Source: Linnemannia hyalina
Taxonomy: Eukaryota; Mortierellomycota; Mortierellomycetes; Mortierellales; Mortierellaceae
DNA: 64,000 nt
Direction: 5' to 3'
Assembly: GCA_019671135.1 (NCBI GenBank)
Contig: JAHRHY010000006.1
Coordinates: 2,294,001 to 2,358,000, forward strand
Part shown: piece by piece, positions 47,598 to 58,700 of the stretch
How positions within the stretch are numbered: position 1 is the stretch's first letter
Layout: the number at the start of each line of letters is the position of its first letter
Made by a program: the position numbers and the translations under genes
Notes under the pieces: model-generated
What the model saw: the letters and a program-made list of their open reading frames with translations, nothing else
Databases searched by the model: none
What the model was told of the DNA's origin: nothing

Positions 47598-48584
47598 TCA
47601 GTGCTTGAAGAGGGTACGCTGGAGATCCTGTTCATCAGTGACGGGGTAGGGCGTCTTTGGCAATCCATGCTCTTTGCCCTCATGATTCGTCAGGCTATCG
47701 TCTTCACCTATTTGGGTTGTTGTAATTGCGCATTGCATTGCGGCGAAAGCGCAGGTGAGAAGGGGGAGAGGAAGAGACGAGGGAGAAGTGAAGAGGAAGG
47801 AGGAACAGTAAGATGCAATGTAAAGCCTCTTCGACGGATGACGATGTGTCCAAACGATGACGACGAACAACGCGCAGATGAAGTACATGTTCTTTCGTGC
47901 TGCACCGCATACAAAAAGGTCAATGAAAGTGACCACAACCAAACAACGATATCTTACCAGGGATGAATTGAACACTACGACGCCGAACAGGCAGCCCATC
48001 ATCCATCGGCTGCAATCCCACAGCCCCATGACTGTTACTCTCATTCCCCTCCTGCTGCTGCAACGCCAAAGCCTCCTCGAATCCCGCAGTCGAGTCGTTA
48101 TCATCATCCGGTCCAGCAATGGTATTGAAGACCAGGGAATGGCTGGTGAGATGACTGCTCCGTGAGCATGAAGGCGGTAATGTGATCGAGAAGGATGGGC
48201 GGCGCTCTTTAGTGGATGGGGTCGATGAGCGGATGGAGGTTGTGCTTAGACTGTTTGTCTTGTTGTTGGTCAACTTTACGGCTGAGGTTGCTGAGTGGGG
48301 TGTGGTGTGCTGGAGGTCTTTGTTGGTGGTGGGCATAACCATCTAGGTAGAGAAAACGTTAATGGTTGTAGAGTACGATAGTACCCTTGCTTTGGCTTGC
48401 TTTATGTGCGATGCTTTGTGCAATGCTTTGTGCAATGCTTTGTGCAATGCTTTGTGCAATGCTTTTTATGAGCCCTCGAGTGTTCGTTCCTGCAGGGCGA
48501 TTGTTTAAACATCGCTGAGAGCGCAAATCTTGCGTCGTGCGTGCATGCATGGTTTAGGACACGTACCTGTTCCGAGGTGGCCAT
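47598..48584 (-). CDS. Small Ser/Thr-rich protein with a possible PP1-docking motif
   Basis: Three exons (48567-48584, 47958-48342, 47598-47707), exact phases, 170 residues; exon 1 encodes only MATSEQ. The protein is mostly disordered. Two basic phosphosite-like motifs stand out, RRPSF near 54 and RRRSVQF near 129. The second also fits the RVxF consensus by which many regulators dock to protein phosphatase 1. A short C-terminal block (YPVTDEQDLQRTLFKH) may be a helix. I do not know the family, and a PP1-regulator role is inference from one short motif. Confidence 0.65.
48411..48468. repeat. 12-bp tandem repeat ATGCTTTGTGCA
   Basis: Four identical 12-base units and a partial fifth, in the first intron of the small gene at 47598-48584. 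Perfect identity suggests recent slippage or expansion. Confidence 0.92.
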
Positions 48585-49479
48585 GGTGAGAAAAGTAGAG
48601 GGGTGGAAGAAGGAGAGGAAAGTGAAGGTAGCAGAAGAAACAAAGGTAAATGGAATATGGAAACAAGGAGCGAGAGCGAGAAGAGTGTACAAGGGCAGAG
48701 TGTACGAGGGCAGAGCGATGTGTAAGAATGAGAATGAAAAGTAAGGAAAAGAAAGTGAAAGAAGACGAAACCCGCTCATATCCCTTTTATTCCTCCTCCT
48801 TCGCATTGACACACTATCCATATACTCGAATTGTCATCCACACCTCACTCCTCTCCCTTCCCCTCGAGCTGTTGTTCTCTTCGCCTCAACCCCAGTTTCT
48901 GCTACAGGGTTCTCGCCACATGGAGGAGTGACTCCAAAGAGCGCATACAATCAATTCAAACAGAACGCGCAATATCATCACCGCACTCCCTCGCCTCACT
49001 CACTAAGCTTGCTACACAGACACAAATAAAAAGAGCAAGAGAGACCTGTTACAATCCGCACAAAAAAAAAAGAGGTTTAAAGAAATGTAGTACAGGGATG
49101 AAGGGTGATGTCAGGTTAGATTGCAGGGAAGAAGCACATGAATGTGGAAAGGGGGAATCGGGGAAGAGAGGGCACTAGCTGGTTATGCTTGAACCACTGG
49201 TTTCCCACATCCACTTTGCGTGCACTCGCCCGCTTCCATGCGGAGAAGAACAATGAGGCGAAGGAAAGTATTGTGATAGTTTGATGCCCTTTCGCCTTTG
49301 AAAAGTGCTACTGCCACCATATATCCAGATCTTTCTTCCCTCTTCATATCTAGATTAGCGTTTTTTGTATGCGGAATAATCAGCATAAGAACCAACTAGT
49401 TGCGAACACAGCTCATGCACAGAAACCTTCATTGTTCTACGTGGATGATAACATTTACTTCTTTTATTGGCTTCTCTTG
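48585..49479. other. Intergenic region upstream of the small Ser/Thr-rich gene
   Basis: Contains its promoter side and the 3' end of the nuclease-like gene. It is purine-rich near 48590-48770. No gene seen. Confidence 0.55.
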
Positions 49480-51312
49480 TTAGTCTGCGGAAATGACGAC
49501 ATTGGGCTGGACATTGAACGTGCCGCGCACCCAAGTCTCCTTAACAGGTCTCTGTCTCCTCCTCAACGCCTTCACATCCTCCAATGTCGACTTTATAATC
49601 TCGCGAGCAGCCAGCAAAGGTGGGGCCATCGCCAGAAGCGACCCGATTTGATACCTTGAGAACAGGATATCAAATGACCCGAGATGTGTTGGGAGGTATA
49701 TTGCCTCGTAGGGAAGGTCCATCATCCATACGTCCACTCGGAAATCCTGACCCAGGATCCCAATCACTTTGCCGTCTACTCCTGCGCGAAGTAGGCCGTC
49801 TAGACTGCGTTTCATCTCGATAAAGAGTTTGACAACGTCTCGTTGTTTGTCCTGTTGGGAGCTGCCGACTTTTTTGATCTCGCAGAGGAGGACTGTTCGC
49901 TGGGGTTGGTGGGTTGTGGTGACCATCATATCGGGGATGAGAACTTCTTGGCTGACTCCATCGCCGCACTCTAGGCGGTCCCGACCCCAATGCAGTGCTG
50001 CTCCGTCGAGGTCTCCAAAGAAGGCGTTGATCCAGGGCCGGTAGTATCGATCTGTGAATGTATCCTCATTGGTCCTGTCAAAGAATGGTGGTGTTTGCCA
50101 AAGGAACCGTGACGACAGCAGGTTGAGGATGTAGCTGTATATCCTGGATCGAAGTACTGTCGCCGATGCTGTGCCTGAGAGCTGTCGCATTGCCAGCTCA
50201 CACTCGTCAAACTCTTTCCCACAAAACTCCTCCGCCATCTTGCATACCAACCCAGATTCCTCCTCTGTCAGGCTCCTGCTCCAGCGTTTCTTCCGCTCAT
50301 CCCGTAGTGGTCCGAGGCGTTTGTCGAAAAAAATAAAGTTGAGTGACATGATGTCGGTGCCGTCCGCGTAGGTCATGGTGGCGTGGGTCAAGACATTCTC
50401 TTTCCTGAGGGCAAACAGTGTCTTTGAGATGTTGACGCCGTCGACAATGTAAAACGACTCTCCTGAGGGGCTGGCATTGACTGATCCTGGACCGACCAAA
50501 TAGTCCATTAGCAGAGGTGTAATGTCCGAAAAGTCGACCGAGCTGACCGATACGTTGCCTGCATGATAGTCTGGATCGATCGAGTCGGATGATAAGAGAT
50601 CGAGTGAATGGATGGTCCGGTCATCCTCTGCCGTCCTTGACGACAATCGATCTTCCTCAACCTGATATAAACGCTGTTGCTGCTGCTCCTTTTTCTGATG
50701 CCGCCTCTCTCCATTGTCCTCCACATCCCCGTCCTCATCCGACCTCGTCTGCGCCAACGCCTTATCAAGCACCAACCCCTCCTCTTGATACCTCAACCGC
50801 TGCCTCTTCGAAATAACATGGTCCACCACCTGATGCACCTTCCTCCTCGTCCTTTCCAACTTTCTTTCCTCCACCTGCTGCCCAAAGAAATCTTCCTCAA
50901 ACTGGATATGTTCCCCAGTCGTCCACTCCTTATTCATCTTCCTCGCGGCATCCTGTAGAACCTGGAGTGTGCTCTTTTCGAACTTGTCGATGGCGTTCTT
51001 CCAGTAGTTGCGTGCCTTTTGTTTTGTTAAGGAAGAGTCGGCCCGGTTCCAGGATAGAAAATCGGCGTAGTTGAAATGGGTTGGGGATGTGCAGGATTCA
51101 AAGTAAGGTTTGCCGAAGAGTCTGTCAAGTGCTCGGTGCCAGTTTTTTATTTCCGGCTGCTGTGGCGGTGCTGTTGGTTGTGATGATATTGACGGTGTTG
51201 CTGGTGTTGTTGGTGTTGTCGGTGTTGTTGTTGTGGGTTGTTCGTTGTTGTTGGTTTCTGGAGCTGAGAATATACCTGTTGGAGGCGTGTTGGTTGATGT
51301 TGCTTTGCCCAT
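49480..51312 (-). CDS. Putative PD-(D/E)XK nuclease-like protein of a Mucoromycota-type family
   Basis: An intronless 610-residue frame, unlike its intron-rich neighbours. The ATG at 51312 has a good context (GCCATGG), and further upstream only a non-ATG codon extends the frame. Residues 1-55 are Thr/Pro-rich. Residues about 60-190 are helical and charged (NWHRALDRLFGKPYF, ARNYWKNAIDKFEKS) and may be coiled. An acidic/Gln-rich linker follows. The C-terminal half looks like a PD-(D/E)XK fold: Pro460-Asp461 in VLIPDMMV, then Glu478-x-Lys480 in VLLCEIKK, then the helix DVVKLFIEMKRSLDGLL. A strand set follows (KVIGILGQDFRVDVWMMDL). This order (PD, ExK, D-L/V-x-K-L helix, Q-G-x-x-V, M-D-L) is one I associate with uncharacterised families repeated in Mucoromycota genomes. 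Function unknown; nuclease activity is inference. Confidence 0.8.
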   Translation of the reverse strand: MGKATSTNTPPTGIFSAPETNNNEQPTTTTPTTPTTPATPSISSQPTAPPQQPEIKNWHRALDRLFGKPYFESCTSPTHFNYADFLSWNRADSSLTKQKARNYWKNAIDKFEKSTLQVLQDAARKMNKEWTTGEHIQFEEDFFGQQVEERKLERTRRKVHQVVDHVISKRQRLRYQEEGLVLDKALAQTRSDEDGDVEDNGERRHQKKEQQQQRLYQVEEDRLSSRTAEDDRTIHSLDLLSSDSIDPDYHAGNVSVSSVDFSDITPLLMDYLVGPGSVNASPSGESFYIVDGVNISKTLFALRKENVLTHATMTYADGTDIMSLNFIFFDKRLGPLRDERKKRWSRSLTEEESGLVCKMAEEFCGKEFDECELAMRQLSGTASATVLRSRIYSYILNLLSSRFLWQTPPFFDRTNEDTFTDRYYRPWINAFFGDLDGAALHWGRDRLECGDGVSQEVLIPDMMVTTTHQPQRTVLLCEIKKVGSSQQDKQRDVVKLFIEMKRSLDGLLRAGVDGKVIGILGQDFRVDVWMMDLPYEAIYLPTHLGSFDILFSRYQIGSLLAMAPPLLAAREIIKSTLEDVKALRRRQRPVKETWVRGTFNVQPNVVISAD

Positions 51313-53731
51313 GGCTTCGTGTTGGTGTGTTGAGTAAGTTGTGAACAAAAAATAAGGTGAAACTGACACACAAATAACTCCTTAGACCTCATTTTCGGTG
51401 ACGTATTTAAATGGCTTCCTTGCCAAGCCCATGCACGAACTTCTTACTCTTCTTCTGCATCAACCACTCCATCCCCACTACAATCCTCAAGGACACATTC
51501 AGGAATCAGGAACTGATAGCAACGATGACAAGGACAGACGGTACGTCGAGAGCGTCTTCCTCCCATTCAAATCTTCACAACACACTCTCCTCACAAAGGA
51601 AAAACACGAATGGGTTCATAACCCGCCTGCCACCCATACCGCCGCAACAATGCGAGGGCGCTTGTCCATCCAACCGTATCATTGTTCGAGTCCTAGAGAC
51701 CGCCCTTTCCACAAAAAAGATGGTCACTGGAGGGAGAGGGGTTGTTACTTGCTGTTCACCAGTTGCGGCTAAGCAAGACATCTCTTTTCCTCTATCTCAA
51801 CAACTACTTGTTCTCTCCTCATTATCTGCAAGAGGGTTTGTTCAAGTAGAGTCATACGAGTTGGAGGTCCTGGCAATATTCTCAACACATGTACCTTCGG
51901 GGACTTAATGTTGTGCTTCGTGTTGTAGCATTATGTTACAGAGTCACTCTGCTTCTCCACAGTCTTTCTGTCCTAGGACGATAGAACTCCTGGAGATCCT
52001 CTTCTATTCACCATCCCCAGCGCCTTATTTTGTTGCGGATTATCCATGGTACTCGTTACTGGGTCTTTGTGATATCGGACAAAACAAAAAGGATGGCATG
52101 AAATGTTTCTCGTTGTCATTTGATTCGAGAACGCTTCATGGAATTGGGGTTTGGCGGCTGATCATTAGGCAGCTTGAGATCGTTTAGCAGGACTTTCTTG
52201 GGCGTTGAGACTCTTTTTCCTTTTCATATTTTTGGGTGCGGGTGATACGACTCCAGGTTTCATGAGCGTGCACTAACATACCACGTTTTTTTTCTATCCT
52301 TTATTTTTTGCGAGGTCAATTATTGGCATAGGCTGTCATGAATGGACTTGTCAGGATACATTGGCCTGAGAGGAGGTTTCTTTCAGTCAATTGGATAAGT
52401 ACTTGAAGATTACATGGTATGAGCCGTGCATAGAAGCAAGGATAGTCCATGATGAGTTCTTTTCCGTTTGTTTTGCCCACGGCTTTTCGTAACCACCTGC
52501 TTTCTTATTTTCAACTTGTAGATGCCTCAATCATTGGGCAGTAGTGAAACTGGAGCAGATACTCGAATTGCATGAGCTCTCAGACTTTAAAATAAAGTTC
52601 TGCAGTTGACGTTTTCGTTGCATCTTCCAACTTGAGGCCTCGCGTCGTGGATTTTTTCATATCGAGGATAGCAGGAGAACGCTCGCCGATTTTTTTTCTT
52701 GGAGTTGAGCGCGGATGTTGAGCAAGTCGCAGTGAACAAGGATATCTCTTTGATATGTCGTTTACACTCTTCAACTGATCTCGTGGGATGTTCGGGAGCT
52801 TCGACATGCATCATCGTCATCTAGGCTTCATCGTCAGGGAGTCGTTATTTGGATCGTCGGGCGTGGTGGGCGATATGAGTTTGCGTCACAGTTTTTCGAT
52901 GGCAGATAGGGTTCGACAGGACTTTGCGATGCATTTTTTTTCAGTCATTTACCTCAGCGATATACGCTTGCGCTCAAGGATGATAGCCAAGTTCAAGTTC
53001 CATAGTAGCATACTTTGGACACTTCAGCAGCTCAACTGAGATACATGTGTTGGGCGTGTTCAGCCTGCCATTTTTTTCGACCAGGACCCGTCTCTGTTTC
53101 TTTTCTTTCTGCACCAGCGTTATTCTGGCAGTGCCATGTTGGTTGTGGTGATATGCTTGAGGATGGACCTTCATGCTTATCTAGTCAAGGACGTTCGTCT
53201 TGTCGTTGTCATGTAGTCATTGCCTCCTCTCCCTCCCTCGTCCTTTTACCCTGGATAGCCACCCGTCTCTCTCTCTCTCTCTCTCTCTTCTTTCTCGTAC
53301 CCCCTCTTTTTTTAATCCTCCAGCGCCTTTGGCTCCCACGCCCTCTGTTCGACTTGACTTCCGTTTGTTTCTTTCTCTTTCTCAGCTCCCTCATCCGTCC
53401 AACTCTTCCACAAGCCAACGTAACCCTTACCTTTCCCTTTCGTCATTGTGCGAGACTGTTTTTTTCTTATGAGCAGCACAAGATATAAAAGGCTCTTTGC
53501 TTTCTTGCTTTCTTTCTTTCACCCTTCCCCCTCCACAACAGCAATCCGCAATGAGAAACCCACATCCATTCGTCCATTCTTCGCTCTCCTGAGTCTTCCT
53601 TCCCTTCTCCCAGCCCTCAAAGTTGGATACTGACATTCAGAAGACTTAATTCCTCCTCCTTCTCATCGCCACCAAATCCTCTCTAATTCACCCACACCCC
53701 CCACCTTTCTTCACTGAACGTTTTCAACTGA
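51313..53731. other. Gene-poor interval with short unassigned frames
   Basis: No supported gene. A 165-codon plus frame (51411-51908) and an 84-codon plus frame (51933-52187) lack recognised motifs. On the minus strand, 52580-52807 has a 75-codon frame (starting SKLPNIPRDQLKSVNDISKRY) that is not low-complexity. It could be a remnant of a protein gene, since weakly similar composition continues upstream through stops. From about 53220 the plus strand becomes CT-rich, as in front of other genes here, leading into the decayed LRR gene. Confidence 0.45.
53266..53289. repeat. (CT)n microsatellite
   Basis: About ten CT units in the pyrimidine-rich tract upstream of the LRR pseudogene. Confidence 0.9.
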
Positions 53732-55495
53732 ATGATGAATTCTTCATTCTAATCCTCCATTCATTCACCAACACCGACGCCGACAACTCCTTCCTCGACC
53801 TCGATGCCGTCCTAATCTACCCCACCCCTAGTTTCTCAACTACAGCAGATTCCAGTGTCGGGGCCCGTTCATACCGTTACCGAATGATGACCAAGTCAAC
53901 GGCTCGTGCGTTGTAGCCGCCCACACCTTCACCTTCAACATCCAACATCGCCACGATCTCCTTATCCCGCTCGATCACCCACACATCCGGCCCCTCGCCC
54001 TCAGCATTCTCAAGTCAGAGAAGAGTTGCCGCCTCCCCTCGTCCTTTCCCATCGCAGAGGATCATTACTCTCGTTTGAGCAAGTAACCACGGAAATCCGA
54101 AGGATCCGCTGCTTCTTTTCGCCTTTGTCATCGCCTGCTCCAGGATCACCCAGTATCGTCTCGTAGTCGACTTCATCATTAGCCATCCAGGTTGAACCCA
54201 CAAATCGACGGCAACTCCCATCCCCATGAGATACCATGTCTATTTCTCATCCTGTCCGGCAGGCCGAAGAAACCCTTGCCCTGCCTCTCCTGCCTCCGAT
54301 CCAAGCATCATCTAGCACGTCGTCGCCGAGCTCATCGGCCATTCATGGGTCACCTCCGGCGGCATCCACCCCACCTCCCATCTCCACTCAGAGGTACAAG
54401 TTCTACCTTTTGCTCCTGCAAGTCGAGGAGACTGCTATCGGTTCGCCACCATATCTTATCCCGCCCCCGAGGAGTCGATGCAGCTCCACCCCAGCTCTAC
54501 TTCCATCCGCCATGCCAGCACGGCTCGACATTCCTCAATGGGCGATCAAGAATCTCCGGATCCCACGCAGTGAACTTGGACTCCTCCGACGCTGTCCTAA
54601 CCTCCGAAAGCTAGTCCTGACTGCAAAGCCAACAGATATCCAGGTGACACCATTGGCGCCAATTATCGGCTGCAGGCGACTTGAAGAGTTGGTGTTCGAT
54701 GGACCACTCTCATTCAGGATATCCGATATGGTCAATATGCATGACCGATTGAACTCCCTTACGGCAGTGAGCATTACATTGGGGAGCGCGAACCGGTTCA
54801 ATCGGCTGTGAGCATTGCAGTTCAGGACATTCGCGCCTCAGTTGAGGCCGTTCAAGCTGGAAGTGCAGAGAGAAAATGATGGCCAAGAGCACGTTCTGAC
54901 TTGGCAGAATGCCTTTCTCTTGACCTCAATTCTCTTCTGGCACAGAGAGGTGACGACGCTTATTCTCAAAGGATTCGCTGTCCAACCTCGGGACTTTTTC
55001 CACACGAGGTTGAAGAAGGGGAGATCGCAACCCACAGCAACCCAGCGCCACAGGCCAAGGAGCTCTGGTTGAGATTGACATCGACTCATACATCGCCGCC
55101 ACTCATCAAGACCGCCAACGGAATTGGCAAGTTACATATGCCCATCTTGGCCAAATGCGGTACCTTCGCTCTCTCGCGATCAAAAGTCGTGACTCGGATC
55201 ATTCTCCCATGGCAGAATTCGCATGTTTGAACCAACTCACCAACCTCAAGCACCTTGGACTTTCCGCAAGAGGACACGCGTGGACCTTGGCGGACTTTAC
55301 AGGATCGTAATGACGGCGTTACCTTGGCTGACGTCCCTGGATCTCCAACCACTGAAGGATATTGGTAAGGCCAATGTTCATCGGTGGTTGGCAGAACGGG
55401 GGTCGACCAGACATTCGGTTCTGAGTGAGGCGTGTGAAGACATTTTTTATTTGTTAATGCCTTGTTCTTCTTGTTTCGACAAGATGATAGAGTAG
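53732..55495 (+). pseudogene. Decayed leucine-rich-repeat (F-box/LRR-like) gene
   Basis: Several consecutive frames on one strand read as one LRR protein but are broken. The 5' part begins ATGATGAATTCT and stops after a few codons, while a neighbouring frame continues (NTDADNSFLDLDAVLIY). From about 54500 to 54808 one frame reads like LRR sequence (CPNLRKLVLTA, CRRLEELVFDGPL). It hits TGA at 54809-54811, then resumes in the same frame (LTWQNAFLLTSILFWHREVT) to about 55020. Reading then shifts to another frame (ALVEIDIDSYIAATHQDRQ, MRYLRSLAIKS, LTNLKHLGLSA) until a stop near 55311. It returns to the former frame for LPWLTSLDLQPLKDIGKAN. No GT-AG introns explain the breaks. F-box/LRR membership is inferred from LRR character; I see no F-box. 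Confidence 0.7.
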
Positions 55496-55793
55496 GTAGC
55501 ATATGAGTAAAGTCCTTTCATTGATAGTTATTTCTTTGCTGGGTTGTGTACGAGTCACAGTATGTTTGCTTGCTTGTATACGTGCTTGTTCAATGCTGCC
55601 GCTGCGGCCCTTGAAAAAGAGGGTATTATTTATATTTTGTATATAAATGAACCTTGGTTCCTTTGGAGACGAGCAGGTTGTTGTTTTTGCCGTCTTTCTT
55701 GTTGTATAATTATTCTGCACAGACATGTCTTCCAGTCCAACCACCTTTCTGAAGACAGCAATGATGATGATGCTATATTTTTATTTTCTCCGA

Positions 55794-58700
55794 TCAAAGT
55801 TGCATGCTGTGAACATAACGCAACAAAAGCTGTAGCGTGTGCAAATGCGGGTTCGCCTCGCCGCTATTGGCGACCTCAGAATATGTCGCCTCCAGACGAG
55901 CTTGGACAGTTGGAAGAATCCTTGCCATATGATCCCCCAGCAAAGGATCCTTGGGGTTGAGTCGCATCAAAATCTCCTGAAGCCACGTCAAGCGGACCCC
56001 CAAGTTCTGACCCAACTGCTCGTTCGCCAAGTGATGTGTCAACGCCAACAGGACAGGCTGACTAAGGGTCCCGTTAGGGTTGGACGATGTCTGTTGGAAG
56101 ACGGCGCGGGGCGAGACCTTGCTACAGATATGGAACACTGCGCTGGGCTCGTTAGTCGACAAGGCCTGGGTGAACGCACCCTCAAAATCGCCATAGGCGA
56201 TCAACTGGTTGATAGCCGACGTCTGCTTGGACTCGGTGGGCGAGGGTTGCTGTGAGGTCCTGCGAGATCCATAGTTGGATGCGCCGGAATAGTCCTCCCC
56301 CTGCAAGGTTCTCTGGAGTCCGCTGGCAACGCTACGGCGCTGCGAATCAAGACGTCCAGGGCCACCACCACCGCTCAATGGTGCCTCGGACTGTGGGTGA
56401 TGCGCCTGCGCAAGACTTGCCTGGATACCCTCAACATTCGACGCGATTTTCTTGATGTTGATGCTGAGGGCCTCAATCGACTCGTGGTCCTTCTGGTTGG
56501 CCGCCGTCAAGTCCTCAATACCGCTCTGGAAAGCAGAGTGGATCTGCTGGAACATGGCTTGAGTCGCCTTCTGGTATGAGGGGATCAAGACTTTGGTAAA
56601 GCTCTCCTTGAACGAATCCTCGATCGAAGGGCGAATAGTCGTAGCCACCTGGACTGCTAAGTTGGTCATGAAATCTGAACCTGCCATCACTTTCTCCACA
56701 TTACCGCTCACCGCCGCCTCAACGGCCGAAGGCAAGGTCTATCAGGTTAAGTTGAAAATAACGATCGACAAATGTTAGTTACATGTAAATATCATACCAG
56801 CTGATAGCGGGCGGGTATCAACACGAGAAAAGCTGTGAGTATTACCTTTGCAGCTGCGTCGCCCATGGTGCGAGCCATTTGACGCTCTACTGCTGCTCCT
56901 ATAACCTTGTTGAGCGCGGGAATGACAGAGTTCTGGATCTCCTTGTTGACCGTCTGGACCAAAAGCTGCTCAGTGTTCTTGGCGAGGGTCTGCGAGACCA
57001 GCTTCAAAACTGCCTCCTGTCTGACAATCTGGTCCTGGTCCATCTTCCTGTACTGCAACTCCAACTCCGCATTCAACTTCTTCTCAAAGCGAGATGCAAT
57101 CTTGTCCTCCATAGCCAACATCATGGTCTGGAGGTCGCCAAGGGTAAGAGAAACGTTGTCGCTAGAAGTCAATGATGATTGCTCTGGTGCTGGCGATGCG
57201 CCGTCGGTGGCATCCTGCGCACGGCTGGGCTGGTTGCGTGTGTTGCTGCGTCCTGAGTTCTTGGCATCGGCCGAGCTCTTGGCCTCGCCGAGCGCCACTG
57301 GAATCGAGGCAGCCTTCTTGGCTTCCAAAGGAGGAGCAGTAAGAGACATGTCTTGGCTTGTCTTCCTTCCCATACGTCCCGAGGTGGGCATCTTGGGTGA
57401 CTCCTTCTTGTCAGCCCCGTCAGTTCCGTTCTGGTTGTCGTTGGACGAGTTGCGCTTCTTCTCCTTCAGCTTGGCGATGGCACCGTTGATGACAGGTCCG
57501 TGCAACTTGATCGGCTTCTCTGGCTCCTTTCCTTCAAGACCCTCAGTCACTGCTCCAGTAGCAGCGTCCGACTTGGAGAGAATAGATACATCGACAGCAT
57601 CGGTATCCTTGGTCGAAGGCGAGTTGGAAGCCTTGGGAGTGTTGTTCTTAGAGTTGGTGCGCGTGATCTTGGGCTCGGCCATCTTGGCAGCAGGAAGGAC
57701 GGACTCAAAGATCTGACACTTGTTCTTGTCATGAGGCTCAAGGCCTTTGATGATGTACTGCTGGACAGCCTTAGCCTGGATGCAGTAGACCGAAAAGCCA
57801 TTGTACTCCAAGGAAGAGTCAGGCATAACAATGAAGCTGACGATTGGTTGGGGCATGGGGTACTCGATCATAAAGTCAAAGGTGGCGGCACAAGGTGTGG
57901 CATCGGAGGCCAAGGCGGACTTGATGTATCCTGCCTGGCTCACGCCGGTAGGGCGATCGGTCTCAGACGCTGGTGTAACCTTGATCTTGAGTCCAAAGAG
58001 CGAGAGACGAGCACTGTTGGCCAATACCAGACTGGAGGTTTCGTGGTCGTATCCCATAAAGTTGAACATGCGCATATCCTGCGAACGAGAGGCGGATTTG
58101 CCCAGAGAAGAACGGCGGATCGACGATGGTGGCTCCTTGAACACAAACTGATCAAGAGGGCCAGATCCAGAGACGTGCCAGAGACTGAGCTCTGTTCCAC
58201 GACGGCAGGCTGTGACAACGCAGCGCGCAGCTGTCGCATCTGGATGGTCGACGAAAATAGCGTTCGTTACACCCAGACCACCGTGTGGCACAAACTCGTT
58301 CAATAGTGCTGGACCAGCAGCAGCGTGGAGATCCCAAAGTTTGACAGTGCCGTCCTCGCTTGCAGTCACCAAGGCAGTACCGTCCCGGGAGAATGAAAGG
58401 TCATTGATAGCCTGAAAAGTATGAAAGTCAGCACAGAGCGGTAATTAGTTTCAAGTCTCAATCATTTCTTGTGAAAGACGTCAATGGCTGTAGGAATTAT
58501 AGACAGTACCTGATCATGAGCCTGGATAACAAGAGAGTGTGCAGCAAGCTGAGCCTCCGTCACAGTAGGAGAGTCGCTGAGCTGAGATCCGATGAGGCTG
58601 TGAATATCAACGATAAAGACCGAGTGGTCATCATTGTTGACCAATGCCAGCTGAGAAGCATTCCTGGGGCTCCAGGCAATGCGACTGTAGCGTGGCTGGT

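Noticed and set aside
51411..52187. Two plus-strand frames (165 and 84 codons) upstream of the nuclease-like gene
   Set aside because: No recognised domain, odd composition and no supporting splice structure.
56907..58306. Two plus-strand frames of about 268 codons opposite EDC4
   Set aside because: Antisense shadows of the long EDC4 coding exon; no introns, motifs or start context of their own.
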